NCBI GenBank assembly: GCA_002355495.1
Contig: AP017424.1
Coordinates: 1,798,001-1,862,000 of the forward strand
Direction of reading: 5' to 3'
DNA: 64,000 nucleotides
Origin: Streptomyces laurentii
GTDB taxonomy: Bacteria; Actinomycetota; Actinomycetes; Streptomycetales; Streptomycetaceae
In this document: positions 53,568 to 62,928 of the stretch, piece by piece
Layout of the letters: every line of letters begins with the position of its first letter
How positions within the stretch are numbered: the stretch's first letter is position 1
Made by a program: the position numbers and the translations under genes
Notes under the pieces: generated by a model
The model's input: only the letters and a program-made list of their open reading frames with translations
Databases searched by the model: none
Told to the model about the DNA's origin: nothing

Positions 53568-53783
53568 ATGACCCAGTACCCCGCTCCTCGTGAGCCCCGC
53601 GAGCCCCGTGAGTCCGACTTCAGCCTCGCCGAGCTGCGCGGCGACGGCGCGCGGATGGCCCCGCACTGGGCGCCCGCCTCGGCGCCCGCGACCGCCCCGG
53701 TCTCCCCCGCGCTGATCCACGGCGTGACGGTGCCGGCCGCGTCGGCCCGGCTGATCGCGGCCACGCGGGAGTACGGCGTCTGA
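53568..53783 (+). CDS. small hypothetical protein
   Basis: 71 residues, ATG at 53568. Sequence is Pro/Ala/Arg-rich; the C-terminus (LIHGVTVPAASARLIAATREYGV) may be a short helix. No domain, membrane helix or signal recognised. It is placed between the divergent kinase gene and the secreted-protein gene; the codon use is coding-like, which is why it is kept. Ribosome site is weak. Confidence 0.5.
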   Translation: MTQYPAPREPREPRESDFSLAELRGDGARMAPHWAPASAPATAPVSPALIHGVTVPAASARLIAATREYGV

Positions 53784-53853
53784 CCCGGCCGCCGCGAGCG
53801 GAACCGTTCGCCCGCCCCGTCCGTCCCAGGGACGTCCTCGGGAAGGGAGAGTC

Positions 53854-55278
53854 GTGGTGAGCAGGACGGAAATGCGGCCGAACAGGCGCGGTGCGCTGCT
53901 CGTCGCCTCGGTGGCGGCGGGGGTGCTCCTCGTGGGCGGCGGGGGCGTGTACTACGCCGCCACGGCCTCCGGCGACGGCGGCGGCAGCAGCAGCAGTGCG
54001 AGCGATACGAGCAGCAGCGGTACGGCGGCGCCGGGGGCGCCGCAGGAGGGCGGCGGTCCCGGTATCGCCCCGGGCGAACCCGCCCCGGGCGGTGCCGGCG
54101 GCACCGTCTACCGGGCCGAGGGCTCCCTCCCCCAGGGGCCTTCGACGGCCGCCGTCCACCGGCCGGAGGGCCGGGTCTCCTCGGCGGAGGCGACCCGGCT
54201 CGCCCGGGCCCTGGGCCTCGGCGGCACGCCCCGGCTGGCGAGCGGGGTGTGGCTGGTCGGCCCGGACAGGGACGGCTCGGGGCCGCGGCTCAGCGTCGCG
54301 GAGAAGGCGCCGGGCAGCTGGACCTTCCACCGGTACGAGGGGGTGGCGGGCGGCGACAACTGCCTGAAGGGCAAGGCGTGTCCGCCGGCCGGCGACGCGC
54401 TGCCTCCGGCGGGCGGCGCCGCGGTGGGAGAGGCGGCGGCCCGGGCGGCCGTGGCACCGGTACTGAAGGCGGCCGGCCAGGACGCCCCGAAGCCGGCCGA
54501 GCGGCAGACCGCGAACGGCCCGGTGCGGACCGTCACGGTCGATCCGGTGGTGGGCGGGCTGCCGACGTACGGCTGGTCGACCACGCTCCAGGTGGGCCCG
54601 GACGGCACCCTGCTGAACGGCAGCGGGCGGCTGAAGGAGCCGGCGAAGGCCGAGAGCCTGCCGGTGCTGAGCGCGCAGGGGGCGCTGGACGAGCTGAACG
54701 GGATCACCCGGGGCACCTCGGGTTCCGGTACGGGCGGGCTCGCCGCCACGCCCGCGGCCCCCTCTCCCCGGGTGGCCCGGGTGACGGGCGCGATCCTCGG
54801 GCTGGCGCCGCGTGACGACGGCGGCGCGGAGACCTTGTCCCCGGCCTGGCTGTTCGAGGTGCGGGACACCCCCGGGGCGACCCCGCACACGCTGGTGCGT
54901 CCGGCGGTGGACGACCGGCGCACGGCGGCCGGTTCCGTACCGCCCGCGTCGGCCGCGTCGTCGGCGCCTCCGGCCTCTCCCGCCTCTCCCGCGGCGGACG
55001 CCACGCCCGGCCGGCAGTTCTCCGCGTACCGGACCGACTCGACGGGCCGGCGGCTCTCGGTGACCTTCTGGGGCGGGGTGTGCGGTACGTACACGGCCTC
55101 GGCGGACGAGGAGACGCCCGGGCGGGTGACCGTGACACTCACGGAGCAGGCACAGGAGCCCGGCCAGGTGTGCGTGTTGTCGGCGGTGGAGACCACGAGG
55201 ACGGTCACCCTGCACCAGCCGCTGGGCGACCGGACGGTGGTGGACGGGGCGAGCGGCGAGACGGTGCCGCGCGGCTGA
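53854..55278 (+). CDS. exported or membrane-anchored protein of unknown function
   Basis: 474 residues, GTG start (an adjacent GTG at 53857 is equivalent) after gggaagggaga. One N-terminal membrane helix (about 13-35, GALLVASVAAGVLLVGGGGVYYAA) and then a Ser/Gly-rich linker and an all-outside region. Recurrent beta-rich segments (VRTVTVDPVVGGLPTYGWSTTLQVG, ARVTGAILGLAPRDDGGAETLSPAWLFEVRD) hint at a carbohydrate- or peptide-binding fold but no family is recognised. One Cys pair (DNCLKGKACPP) may be a disulfide. Ala/Pro-rich tracts interrupt the C-terminal half. Anchored outside the cytoplasm by inference. Confidence 0.8.
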   Translation: MVSRTEMRPNRRGALLVASVAAGVLLVGGGGVYYAATASGDGGGSSSSASDTSSSGTAAPGAPQEGGGPGIAPGEPAPGGAGGTVYRAEGSLPQGPSTAAVHRPEGRVSSAEATRLARALGLGGTPRLASGVWLVGPDRDGSGPRLSVAEKAPGSWTFHRYEGVAGGDNCLKGKACPPAGDALPPAGGAAVGEAAARAAVAPVLKAAGQDAPKPAERQTANGPVRTVTVDPVVGGLPTYGWSTTLQVGPDGTLLNGSGRLKEPAKAESLPVLSAQGALDELNGITRGTSGSGTGGLAATPAAPSPRVARVTGAILGLAPRDDGGAETLSPAWLFEVRDTPGATPHTLVRPAVDDRRTAAGSVPPASAASSAPPASPASPAADATPGRQFSAYRTDSTGRRLSVTFWGGVCGTYTASADEETPGRVTVTLTEQAQEPGQVCVLSAVETTRTVTLHQPLGDRTVVDGASGETVPRG

Positions 55279-55303
55279 CCCTCGGCCACCCGCGCGTACA
55301 CGA

Positions 55304-55339
55304 AAGGGCGGCACCCCGGAGAACCGGAGTGCCGCCCTT
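55304..55339. terminator. bidirectional terminator between the exported protein and erpA
   Basis: Stem aagggcggcac (55304-55314) against gtgccgccctt (55329-55339), with an inner ccgg-agaa-ccgg hairpin. Lies between convergent stops at 55278 and 55372. Confidence 0.85.
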
Positions 55340-55371
55340 CTCGTACGCGCTGTGCGCTACGCCGCTACGGC

Positions 55372-55728
55372 TTAGCTGAAGCTGTCGCCGCAGGCGCAGG
55401 AACCCGTGGCGTTCGGGTTGTCGATCGTGAAGCCCTGCTTCTCGATGGTGTCGACGAAGTCGATCGAGGCGCCGCCCAGGTACGGGGCGCTCATGCGGTC
55501 GGTGACGACCTTGACGCCGTCGAAGTCCTTGACGACGTCGCCGTCGAGCGAACGCTCGTCGAAGAACAGCTGGTAGCGCAGGCCGGAGCAGCCACCGGGC
55601 TGAACGGCGACGCGCAGGGCCAGGTCGTCACGGCCTTCCTGGTCGAGGAGGGCCTTGACCTTGGCCGCGGCGGCGTCGGACAGGAGGATGCCGTCGCTGA
55701 CCGTGGTCTTCTCGTCCGATACGGACAT
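55372..55728 (-). CDS. erpA: iron-sulfur cluster insertion protein (HesB/IscA/ErpA)
   Basis: 118 residues. A-type carrier that delivers Fe-S clusters to apoproteins. Cluster Cys are in QPGGCSGLRYQLFF and the C-terminal GSCACGDSFS. ISLSDAAAAKVKALL-like start (ILLSDAAAAKVKALLDQEG) is standard. ATG at 55728, preceded by GGGAGC. Divergent from nadA, whose product is an Fe-S enzyme, so a shared regulator would make sense. A 230-bp gap separates the starts. Confidence 0.93.
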   Translation of the reverse strand: MSVSDEKTTVSDGILLSDAAAAKVKALLDQEGRDDLALRVAVQPGGCSGLRYQLFFDERSLDGDVVKDFDGVKVVTDRMSAPYLGGASIDFVDTIEKQGFTIDNPNATGSCACGDSFS

Positions 55729-55978
55729 CTGCTTAGCTCCCGGGTTGGTACGGAGACTGCTTGCCGACGGTGCAACCGACGGGGCCGCGGATTCATTCCG
55801 GGCCGAGGCGTGTCTTTCCCTTTCATGCTCGCACACCGCGCCCGGAGGCGGTCCGGGCTTACACGGACGGCGGAGCGGAGGACGGAGCGGAGGACGAACG
55901 GCGTGCGCGACCGCGCGCACGAGGACCGCCGGACCGAGGGGCGAATACGTCACATCGACACGATGGCCATCGTCAAAG

Positions 55979-56009
55979 TGACGCGAACCGGATATGATAG
56001 ATAGCGTCA
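55979..56009. promoter_or_regulatory. overlapping divergent promoter with inverted repeat, erpA/nadA
   Basis: tgacgc (55979-55984) and gcgtca (56004-56009) are perfect arms around 19 bp that contain TATGAT (55993-55998), a good -10 for nadA. The opposite strand reads TATCAT over the same bases and may be a -10 for erpA. The arms bracket the -10, so a repressor there could silence one or both genes. Identity of the regulator is unknown. Confidence 0.5.
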
Positions 56010-56055
56010 TTTAGACGAAAAGTGTGACAGGCAACCTGTAGAAAGGGTGCGTGAC

Positions 56056-57234
56056 GTGACCACCGCCCAGCCCCTGGACGTCCAGCCGACGCCGCTCGCC
56101 CTGCTCCTGCTCGGTCGTGAGGCCGATCCGAAGAGCGAGCGCGGCGTGGAGTGTCCCGGCGACCTGCCCGCGCCCTCCGATCCGGATCTGGTGGAGCGCG
56201 CCCGCGCGGCCAAGGAGAAGCTCGGAGACAAGGTCTTCGTTCTCGGCCACCACTACCAGCGCGACGAGGTCATCCAGTTCGCCGATGTCACCGGCGACTC
56301 CTTCAAGCTCGCGCGGGACGCCGCGGCCCGCCCGGAGGCCGAGTACATCGTCTTCTGCGGTGTGCACTTCATGGCCGAGTCGGCGGACATCCTGACCGGC
56401 GACGACCAGAAGGTCGTGCTGCCGGACCTGGCGGCCGGCTGCTCGATGGCCGACATGGCCACCGCCGAGCAGGTCGCCGAGTGCTGGGACGTGCTGACCG
56501 AGGCGGGTGTCGCCGACACGGTCGTGCCCGTCTCGTACATGAACTCCTCCGCCGACATCAAGGCCTTCACCGGCCGGCACGGCGGCACCATCTGTACCTC
56601 GTCGAACGCGAAGAAGGCCCTGGACTGGGCCTTCGAGCAGGGCGAGAAGGTGCTGTTCCTGCCGGACCAGCACCTGGGCCGCAACACCGCCGTGCGCGAC
56701 CTGGGCATGTCCCTGGACGACTGCGTGGTCTACAACCCGCACAAGCCGAACGGCGGGCTGACCGCCGAGGAGCTGCGCGCCGCGAAGATGATCCTGTGGC
56801 GCGGCCACTGCTCGGTGCACGGCCGCTTCAGCCTGGACTCGGTGAACGACGTCCGCGAGCGGATACCGGGCGTCAACGTGCTGGTGCACCCCGAGTGCAA
56901 GCACGAGGTCGTCGCCGCGGCCGACTACGTGGGCTCGACGGAGTACATCATCAAGGCCCTGGAGGCGGCCCCGGCCGGCTCGAAGTGGGCCATCGGCACC
57001 GAGCTGAACCTGGTCCGGCGCCTGGCGAATCGATTCGCCCCCGAGGGCAAGGAGATCGTCTTCCTCGACAAGACGGTCTGCTTCTGCTCGACCATGAACC
57101 GCATCGACCTGCCCCACCTGGTGTGGACGCTGGAGTCGCTGGCCGAGGGCAACCTGGTCAACCGGATCCAGGTCGACCAGGAGACCGAGCACTTCGCCAA
57201 GCTCGCCCTGGAGCGGATGCTGGCGCTGCCGTAA
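56056..57234 (+). CDS. nadA: quinolinate synthase A
   Basis: 392 residues, GTG start. Condenses iminoaspartate (from NadB) with dihydroxyacetone phosphate to quinolinate, using a [4Fe-4S] cluster. Ligand Cys are found in VFCGVHFMAESADIL, HPECKHEVVAAADYVGSTE and TVCFCSTMNRIDLPHL; KVFVLGHHYQRDEVIQFADVTGDS is the N-terminal substrate loop. GAAAGG at 56041-56046 is nine bases from this GTG; an earlier GTG at 56047 abuts it. nadB and nadC are not in the window. A 14-bp terminator follows. Confidence 0.97.
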   Translation: MTTAQPLDVQPTPLALLLLGREADPKSERGVECPGDLPAPSDPDLVERARAAKEKLGDKVFVLGHHYQRDEVIQFADVTGDSFKLARDAAARPEAEYIVFCGVHFMAESADILTGDDQKVVLPDLAAGCSMADMATAEQVAECWDVLTEAGVADTVVPVSYMNSSADIKAFTGRHGGTICTSSNAKKALDWAFEQGEKVLFLPDQHLGRNTAVRDLGMSLDDCVVYNPHKPNGGLTAEELRAAKMILWRGHCSVHGRFSLDSVNDVRERIPGVNVLVHPECKHEVVAAADYVGSTEYIIKALEAAPAGSKWAIGTELNLVRRLANRFAPEGKEIVFLDKTVCFCSTMNRIDLPHLVWTLESLAEGNLVNRIQVDQETEHFAKLALERMLALP

Positions 57235-57268
57235 CGGTTCGCCCGATCCGGTCCCACCCGGATACGCC

Positions 57269-57300
57269 AGGAGCGCCCCGCGTGATCGCGGGGCGCTCCT
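57269..57300 (+). terminator. terminator after nadA
   Basis: Perfect 14-bp stem, aggagcgccccgcg (57269-57282) against 57287-57300, loop tgat, followed by tcgttcg. Between nadA and the convergent RND gene. Confidence 0.88.
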
Positions 57301-57345
57301 TCGTTCGCGTACGGGCGGATCCGTACAGGGCTACGGGCCCGCGGA

Positions 57346-60300
57346 TCAGACCGCGGCCGGCTCCTTGGCCTGCGGCGGCACCGGAGTGCCGTCACCGCCG
57401 TCGCCGCCCGCCTTCTTCGCCCGCTTGTCGGCCTTCTTCTTCGCGCGGCGCTCCTTGCGGAGCTCCACCATCGCGTAGAGCGTCGGCACGAGCAGCAGCG
57501 TGAGCAGCGTCGACGTCACCAGACCGCCGATCACGACCACGGCCAGCGGCTGGGCGATGAAGCCGCCCTCGCCGGTGATGCCGAGCGCCATCGGGATCAG
57601 CGCGAAGATCGTCGCGAGGGCCGTCATGAGGATCGGGCGCAGCCGGTGCCGGCCACCCTCGATCACGGCCTCGATGACGCCCATGCCCTGGGCCCGGTAC
57701 TGGTTGATCAGGTCGATCAGGACGATCGCGTTGGTGACCACGATGCCGATCAGCATCAGCATGCCGATCATCGCCGGGACGCCCATCGCGGTGCCGGTGA
57801 TCACCAGGAGGCCGATCGCGCCGGTCGCCGCGAACGGGATGGAGACCAGCAGGATCAGCGGCTGGATCAGCGACCGGAACGTCGCGACGAGCAGCATGAA
57901 GACGATCGCCACGGCCGCGAGCATCGCGAGGAGCATCTTGACCATCGCGTCGGACTGGTCCTCGGAGACACCGCCGATGGAGACGGTGGCGCCCTCGGGC
58001 AGGTCCAGCGCGTCGAGCTTCTTCTGCAGGTCGAGGCTGATCGCGCCGGTGTCGTCCGTGGTCGGCTTGGCGGTCACGGTCGCGGTGCGGGCGCCGTCGA
58101 TCCGGGCCAGCGAGACCGGGCCGGGCACCAGCTTCACGTCCGCGATGTCGCCCAGCTTCACCGGGCCGAGCGGCAGCGCCTTCAGCTCGGCCAGGGTGGT
58201 GGCCGGGTGCGCCGAGGTGATCAGGACGTCCCGCTCGGTGTCGTCGAGAACGGCCTTGGCGGCCGGGGTGCCGTGCACCGCCTGGGCGACGATCATGCCG
58301 AGGCTGGTGTTGTCGAAGCCGGCGTCGGCGGCCTTGGCGGTGGCCTTCACCGAGACCCGCGGCACCGAGGTGGACAGGTCGCTGCGTACGTCGGTGACGT
58401 TCTTCAGGGTCCCGACCGCCTCCTTGACCTGCTCGGACGCCTTCTTGAGCAGCGCCGGGTCGGAGGCCTTGACGACGACGCTCAGGTCCTGGCTGCCGAA
58501 GCCGCCGCCCGCGGAGACGGTGGTCTCGCCGATGCCGTCGAGCGTGGCGAGCTCCTTGTGCAGGTCGTCGGCGATCTTCTCGGACGAGGCGGAGTCCTCC
58601 AGGGTCAGCTGGTACGACGCCTGGTTGGAGCCGGTGCCGCCGCCGAAGGCCGCCATGAAGCCGGAGGAACCGACGGTGACCTGGTAGTCCTTGACGCCCT
58701 TGGCGCCGGCGAGGACCTTCTCGACCTTCTTCGCGGCCTCGTCGGAGGCGGCGAGGCTGGTGCCCGGCGCGAGCTTCTGCTTGATGGACAGGACGTCCTG
58801 CTCGCCCTGGTCGAAGAAGTTGGTCTTCAGCAGACCGCCCATGCCGAAGGTGACGACGAGGACCACCAGGGCGATGCCGAGGCTGGTGAGCCGGCGCCGG
58901 GTGGCGAAGCCCAGCACCCGCACGTACGCGCGCTGCAGACGGCTCTTGGCCTCCTTCTCCTCGGCCTCGCGGCGGGCCCGCTCCGGGTCGTCCGAGGTGC
59001 CCTTGGGGGCGCGCAGGAACCAGAACGAGAGGACCGGCACGACCGTCAGCGACACCAGCAGCGAGGCGAGCAGCGCGACGGTGACGGTGAGGCTGAACGA
59101 GCCGAACAGCTCGCCGATCATGCCGCCGACCAGGCCGATCGGCAGGAAGACGGCGACGGTGGTGAGGGTCGAGGAGGTGACCGCGCCGGCGACCTCCTTG
59201 ACCGCGGTGATGATCGCGGTCTGCCGCTCCTCGCCGTAGCCGAGGTGCCGCTTGATGTTCTCCAGGACCACGATCGAGTCGTCGACGACGCGGCCGATGG
59301 CGATGGTCAGGGCGCCCAGCGTGAGCATGTTGAGCGACAGGTCACGGGTCCACAGCACGATCAGGGCGAGGACGACCGACAGCGGGATGGAGACCGCGGT
59401 GACCAGGGTGGAGCGCAGCGAGGCGAGGAAGACCAGGATGACGAGGACGGCCATGACCAGGCCGAGCGCGCCCTCGGTGGTGAGGCCGGAGATCGACTTG
59501 GCGACGGCCGGGCCCTGGTCGGAGACGACCGTCAGCTCGGTGCCCTTGCCGAGGTCGCGGCGCAGGTCGGGGAGCTTGTCCTGGACGGCGTCGGAGATGG
59601 CGACGGCGCTGCCGTCCTTGTCCATGGTGGCCATGACGGCGAGGCTGGGCCGGCCGTTGGTACGGGTCAGGGAGACCCGGCTCGACTCCTCCTGCTTCAC
59701 GGTGGCGACGTCGCCGAGGCGGACCGCCTTGCCCTTCTCGGGCTTGATCCGCAGGTCCTCGATCTGCCGCAGCGAGGTGTAGCCGCCGCCGACCTGGACG
59801 GTCCGGCTCTTGCCGTCCTCGGCGAAGGCGCCGGCGGGCATGGTGCCGCCGCCGTTGCGCAGCGCCTCGGCGAGCTTCACCGGCGTCAGGCCGGCGCCCG
59901 CGAGCTTGCGGTCGTCGGGCGTGACGGAGACCTGGAGGTCCTGGACGCCGTCGACGCTGACCTGGGCGACGCCGTCGATGTCCTCCAGGGCGGGGACGAC
60001 GGTCTTCTCCAGCTGGTCGGCCAGCGCCTGCTGGTCCTTGTCGGAGGTGACCGCGAGCACGACCGTCGGGATGTCGTCGGTGGAACCGGCGATCACCTGC
60101 GGGTCGACCGTGTCCGGCAGCGTGTTCCGGGCCCGGTTGACGGCCTGCTGGACATCGGCGACGAGCTGCTGGGTCCCCACGTTCCCGTAGTCGAAGCCCG
60201 CCATGATGACGGCGCTGCCCTCGGAGGCGGTGGAGGTGACGCTGGAAATGCCCTCGACGGCCTTGAGGCTGTTCTCCAGCGGCTCGACGACCTGCTTCTC

Positions 60301-60480
60301 GACCACGTCCGGCGACGCGCCCTGGTAGGGGGCGATGATCGAGACCATCGGAAGCTCGATGGACGGGAGCAGCTGTTGCTTCAGCTGCGGGATCGCGATC
60401 GCTCCGAAGAGCAAGGCGATCAGGGACATCAGCCCTATCAGGGCCCGTTGCGCGAGGCTGAATCTGGACAGCCAGGACAT
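57346..60480 (-). CDS. RND-family efflux permease (HAE1/AcrB type)
   Basis: 1044 residues, twelve membrane helices in two repeats with two large external loops. Starts MSWLSRFSLAQRALIGLMSLIALLF. Proton-relay Asp pair in VVDDSIVVLENIKRH (helix 4), porter-domain signature TASEGSAVIMAGFDYG, and a second-half equivalent VTNAIVLIDLINQYRAQGM. Gram-positive RND proteins lack an outer-membrane channel, and no adaptor gene adjoins, so it likely works alone or with an accessory protein. C-terminal tail is Lys-rich. Downstream of a NarL-type two-component pair on the same strand with a 171-bp gap. Confidence 0.93.
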   Translation of the reverse strand: MSWLSRFSLAQRALIGLMSLIALLFGAIAIPQLKQQLLPSIELPMVSIIAPYQGASPDVVEKQVVEPLENSLKAVEGISSVTSTASEGSAVIMAGFDYGNVGTQQLVADVQQAVNRARNTLPDTVDPQVIAGSTDDIPTVVLAVTSDKDQQALADQLEKTVVPALEDIDGVAQVSVDGVQDLQVSVTPDDRKLAGAGLTPVKLAEALRNGGGTMPAGAFAEDGKSRTVQVGGGYTSLRQIEDLRIKPEKGKAVRLGDVATVKQEESSRVSLTRTNGRPSLAVMATMDKDGSAVAISDAVQDKLPDLRRDLGKGTELTVVSDQGPAVAKSISGLTTEGALGLVMAVLVILVFLASLRSTLVTAVSIPLSVVLALIVLWTRDLSLNMLTLGALTIAIGRVVDDSIVVLENIKRHLGYGEERQTAIITAVKEVAGAVTSSTLTTVAVFLPIGLVGGMIGELFGSFSLTVTVALLASLLVSLTVVPVLSFWFLRAPKGTSDDPERARREAEEKEAKSRLQRAYVRVLGFATRRRLTSLGIALVVLVVTFGMGGLLKTNFFDQGEQDVLSIKQKLAPGTSLAASDEAAKKVEKVLAGAKGVKDYQVTVGSSGFMAAFGGGTGSNQASYQLTLEDSASSEKIADDLHKELATLDGIGETTVSAGGGFGSQDLSVVVKASDPALLKKASEQVKEAVGTLKNVTDVRSDLSTSVPRVSVKATAKAADAGFDNTSLGMIVAQAVHGTPAAKAVLDDTERDVLITSAHPATTLAELKALPLGPVKLGDIADVKLVPGPVSLARIDGARTATVTAKPTTDDTGAISLDLQKKLDALDLPEGATVSIGGVSEDQSDAMVKMLLAMLAAVAIVFMLLVATFRSLIQPLILLVSIPFAATGAIGLLVITGTAMGVPAMIGMLMLIGIVVTNAIVLIDLINQYRAQGMGVIEAVIEGGRHRLRPILMTALATIFALIPMALGITGEGGFIAQPLAVVVIGGLVTSTLLTLLLVPTLYAMVELRKERRAKKKADKRAKKAGGDGGDGTPVPPQAKEPAAV

Positions 60481-60651
60481 GGGGACTCTCTTCTGGTGGC
60501 GTACTCGGCGTGCGGATCACCCGTCCGGGCCGCGGCGGGCCGACGAGTGCGCATCTATACCATCAGCCCTTCATACCGGTGGTTTCCTCGGCCCCCGGTC
60601 CCGGATTCGCCCGCCGCGTGTACCGCGTCTGGAGTACGCCCGGTCCGCGCC

Positions 60652-61404
60652 CTACTCCCTCCTCGGGCGGACGAGGCCCGACTCGTACGCGGTGACGACC
60701 AGTTGCGCCCGGTCGCGGGCGCCCAGTTTGCCCATGGTCCGGTTCACGTGCGTCTTCACGGTGAGCGGGCTGACGTCGAGCAGCCCGGCGATCTCGTCGT
60801 TGGAGCGGCCGCCCGCCACCAGGACCAGCACCTCCCGCTCGCGCGCGGTCAGCGCCCCGAGGCGTTCGGCGTAGCCGGGGCGCTCGCCGTCCGCCGGGTC
60901 GGCGCCGCCGCCCTGGGCGAGGAAACGGGTGATCAGGCCCTTGGTGGCGGCCGGGGAGAGGAGCGCCTCGCCGGCGTGCGCGATCCGGATGGCGTCGAGC
61001 AGCTCCTCCGGTTCGGCGCCCTTGCCGAGGAAGCCCGAGGCGCCGGCGCGCAGCGAGCGCACCACGTACTCGTCGACCTCGAAGGTGGTCAGCATGACGA
61101 TCCGTACGGCACACAGCTCGGGGTCGTCGGTGATCAGACGGGTGGCGGTGAGACCGTCCGTACCCGGCATCCGGATGTCCATCAGCACGACGTCGGGGCG
61201 GATGGCGCGGGCCCGTGCCACGGCCTCGGCCCCGTCGGCGGCCTCGGCGACGACCTCCATGTCGGGCTCGGAGTCGACCAGGACGCGGAAGGCGCTGCGC
61301 AGCAGGGCCTGGTCGTCGGCGAGCAGCACCCGGATGGGACGCGCGGCCTCCGGTTCCGTGTCCGTCTCGCTTCCTGGCGGGATCTCGTGCCGGGTCTCGG
61401 TCAT
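60652..61404 (-). CDS. NarL/LuxR-family response regulator
   Basis: 250 residues. Receiver domain about 25-145: VLLADDQALL, VVLMDIRMPGTDG with the phospho-Asp, VMLTTFE and FLGKGAEPEELL with the Lys. C-terminal LuxR helix-turn-helix: LTAREREVLVLVAGGRSNDEIAGLLDVSPLTVKTHVNRTMGKLGARDRAQLVVTAYESGL in shorter blocks is evident from residue 185. Overlaps its kinase gene by four bases. Its position upstream of the RND permease suggests that the permease is a target; no operator repeat was identified. Sensed signal unknown. Confidence 0.92.
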   Translation of the reverse strand: MTETRHEIPPGSETDTEPEAARPIRVLLADDQALLRSAFRVLVDSEPDMEVVAEAADGAEAVARARAIRPDVVLMDIRMPGTDGLTATRLITDDPELCAVRIVMLTTFEVDEYVVRSLRAGASGFLGKGAEPEELLDAIRIAHAGEALLSPAATKGLITRFLAQGGGADPADGERPGYAERLGALTAREREVLVLVAGGRSNDEIAGLLDVSPLTVKTHVNRTMGKLGARDRAQLVVTAYESGLVRPRRE

Positions 61405-62708
61405 GCGCGTTCGTCCTCCCCCGTACGGCGGTCGCCGGACACGGGAAGTATCGCCTGCACCCGGAAGCCGCCCCCGTAGCGGGGGGCGGCGGTGAGCGCG
61501 CCGCCGAGGGCGGTCACCCGCTCCCGCATCCCGACCAGACCGTGCCCGCCGCCGTCCGCGACGGGGTCCACCGGGGCCGCCGAGGCCGCCGAGGCCGCCG
61601 AGGCCGCCGGATTCACCGGGTTCGCCGGGTCCGGCTGCGGGGCGGTGCCGTCGTCGAGGACGGTGATCTCGACCGTACGGCCGACCCTGAGCACGCTCAC
61701 CTCGGCGCGGGCGCCCTGTCCGGCGTGCTTGCGGACGTTGGTCAGCGCCTCCTGGATGATCCGGTACGCGGCGAGGTCGACGGCCGACGGCAGCGGGGCG
61801 CCGCCGTCGGTGCGGGTGACGTCGACCGGCAGGCCGGCGTTGCGGAAGGTGGCCAGCAGGTCGTCGAGGACGGCGAGGCCGGACACCGGCTCGGTCGGCG
61901 CCTCCGGGTCGCCGGACTGGCGCAGCAGCCCGACCGTGGCGCGCAGCTCGTCGAGGGCCGAGCGGGAGGCGGCGCGGACGTGCGCGAGAGCCTCCTTGGC
62001 CTGGTCGGGACGCTTGTCCATGACGTGCGCGGCGACCCCGGCCTGCACGTTGACCAGCGCGATGTGGTGGGCGACCACGTCGTGCAGATCGCGGGCGATG
62101 CGCAGCCGCTCCTCGGCGACCCGGCGCCGGGCCTCCTCCTCGCGGGTGCGTTCGGCGCGCTCGGCCCGCTCCCGGATGGCGTCGACGAACGCCCGGCGGC
62201 TGCGGACCGCGTCGCCCGCCGCCGCGGCCATGCCGGTCCAGGCGAAGATGCCGAGGTTCTCCTGCGCGTACCAGGGGTTGGTGCCGAAGAACATCGCGCT
62301 CCCGGTCAGCGCGGTCATGGTGACCAGGCCGAGACGCCAGGTGGTGGGCCGGTCGGTGCGGGAGGCGACGGTGTACAGCGCGATGACGGCGCCCATGATG
62401 ACCGGCGCCGGGCGGGTGTCGCCGATCAGGTCGACCAGCGAGACGGCGGTCGTGGCGCCCAGCACCTCGATGGGCCGGTTCCGCCGCAGCACCAGGGTGG
62501 CGGCCCCGGCCAGCATGAACACGATCCCGAACGTACTGGGCACCCGGTCACCGAAGGAGGCGCCGCCGTCGGGGCCGCCGTGCGGGTCGGTGAAGGACGC
62601 GGCGAGCATGCAGCAGAAGACGAGGACGGCGAGCCCCGTGTCGAAGGCGAGCGGATGCGCCCGCAGCCGCTGCCGGACCCGGGGGAACAAGGCGCCGTCG
62701 GTGCTCAT
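61401..62708 (-). CDS. membrane sensor histidine kinase, NarX/HisKA_3 type
   Basis: 435 residues, ATG at 62708. N-terminal half (about 10-180) has five or six membrane helices and no large external domain, so it may sense membrane state. Phospho-His in RLRIARDLHDVVAHHIALVNVQ (about 214), then a histidine-kinase ATPase domain ending GHGLVGMRERVTALGG. A run of Ala/Ser codons (four gccgccgag repeats around 61576-61610) lies before the final ATPase motif and varies easily in length. Pairs with the NarL regulator by an ATGA overlap. Confidence 0.9.
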   Translation of the reverse strand: MSTDGALFPRVRQRLRAHPLAFDTGLAVLVFCCMLAASFTDPHGGPDGGASFGDRVPSTFGIVFMLAGAATLVLRRNRPIEVLGATTAVSLVDLIGDTRPAPVIMGAVIALYTVASRTDRPTTWRLGLVTMTALTGSAMFFGTNPWYAQENLGIFAWTGMAAAAGDAVRSRRAFVDAIRERAERAERTREEEARRRVAEERLRIARDLHDVVAHHIALVNVQAGVAAHVMDKRPDQAKEALAHVRAASRSALDELRATVGLLRQSGDPEAPTEPVSGLAVLDDLLATFRNAGLPVDVTRTDGGAPLPSAVDLAAYRIIQEALTNVRKHAGQGARAEVSVLRVGRTVEITVLDDGTAPQPDPANPVNPAASAASAASAAPVDPVADGGGHGLVGMRERVTALGGALTAAPRYGGGFRVQAILPVSGDRRTGEDERA

Positions 62709-62795
62709 CCGGCCACCGTACGGGTTCCGGCGGGAGCCTCGGGACCGTCCGTCGGATCGCGGGCCGGAGCCGTGACCGGGAGGACCGGGCCCGGA

Positions 62796-62841
62796 ACGCA
62801 CGCGTGCCCCGGCTCCGGGGCGGAGCGGGGCACGCGTGCGT
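62796..62841 (-). terminator. terminator after pspAA
   Basis: Perfect 15-bp stem, acgcacgcgtgcccc (62796-62810) against 62827-62841, with a nested gctcc/ggagc hairpin. Lies past the pspAA stop at 62929, before the kinase start at 62708. Confidence 0.88.
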
Positions 62842-62928
62842 GGAGTGGGGCGCGCGGGATCGCGTACGGGCACGGGCGGCGTCCGCCGGAGCCCCGGGTG
62901 ACGGGGCGGCCGGGCGGACGGTCCGGGG

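Noticed and set aside
57646..61479. Open frame of about 1270 codons on the plus strand opposite the RND permease and regulator
   Set aside because: Shadow of two real genes; composition is dominated by Asp, Gly and Arg, with no recognisable domain.
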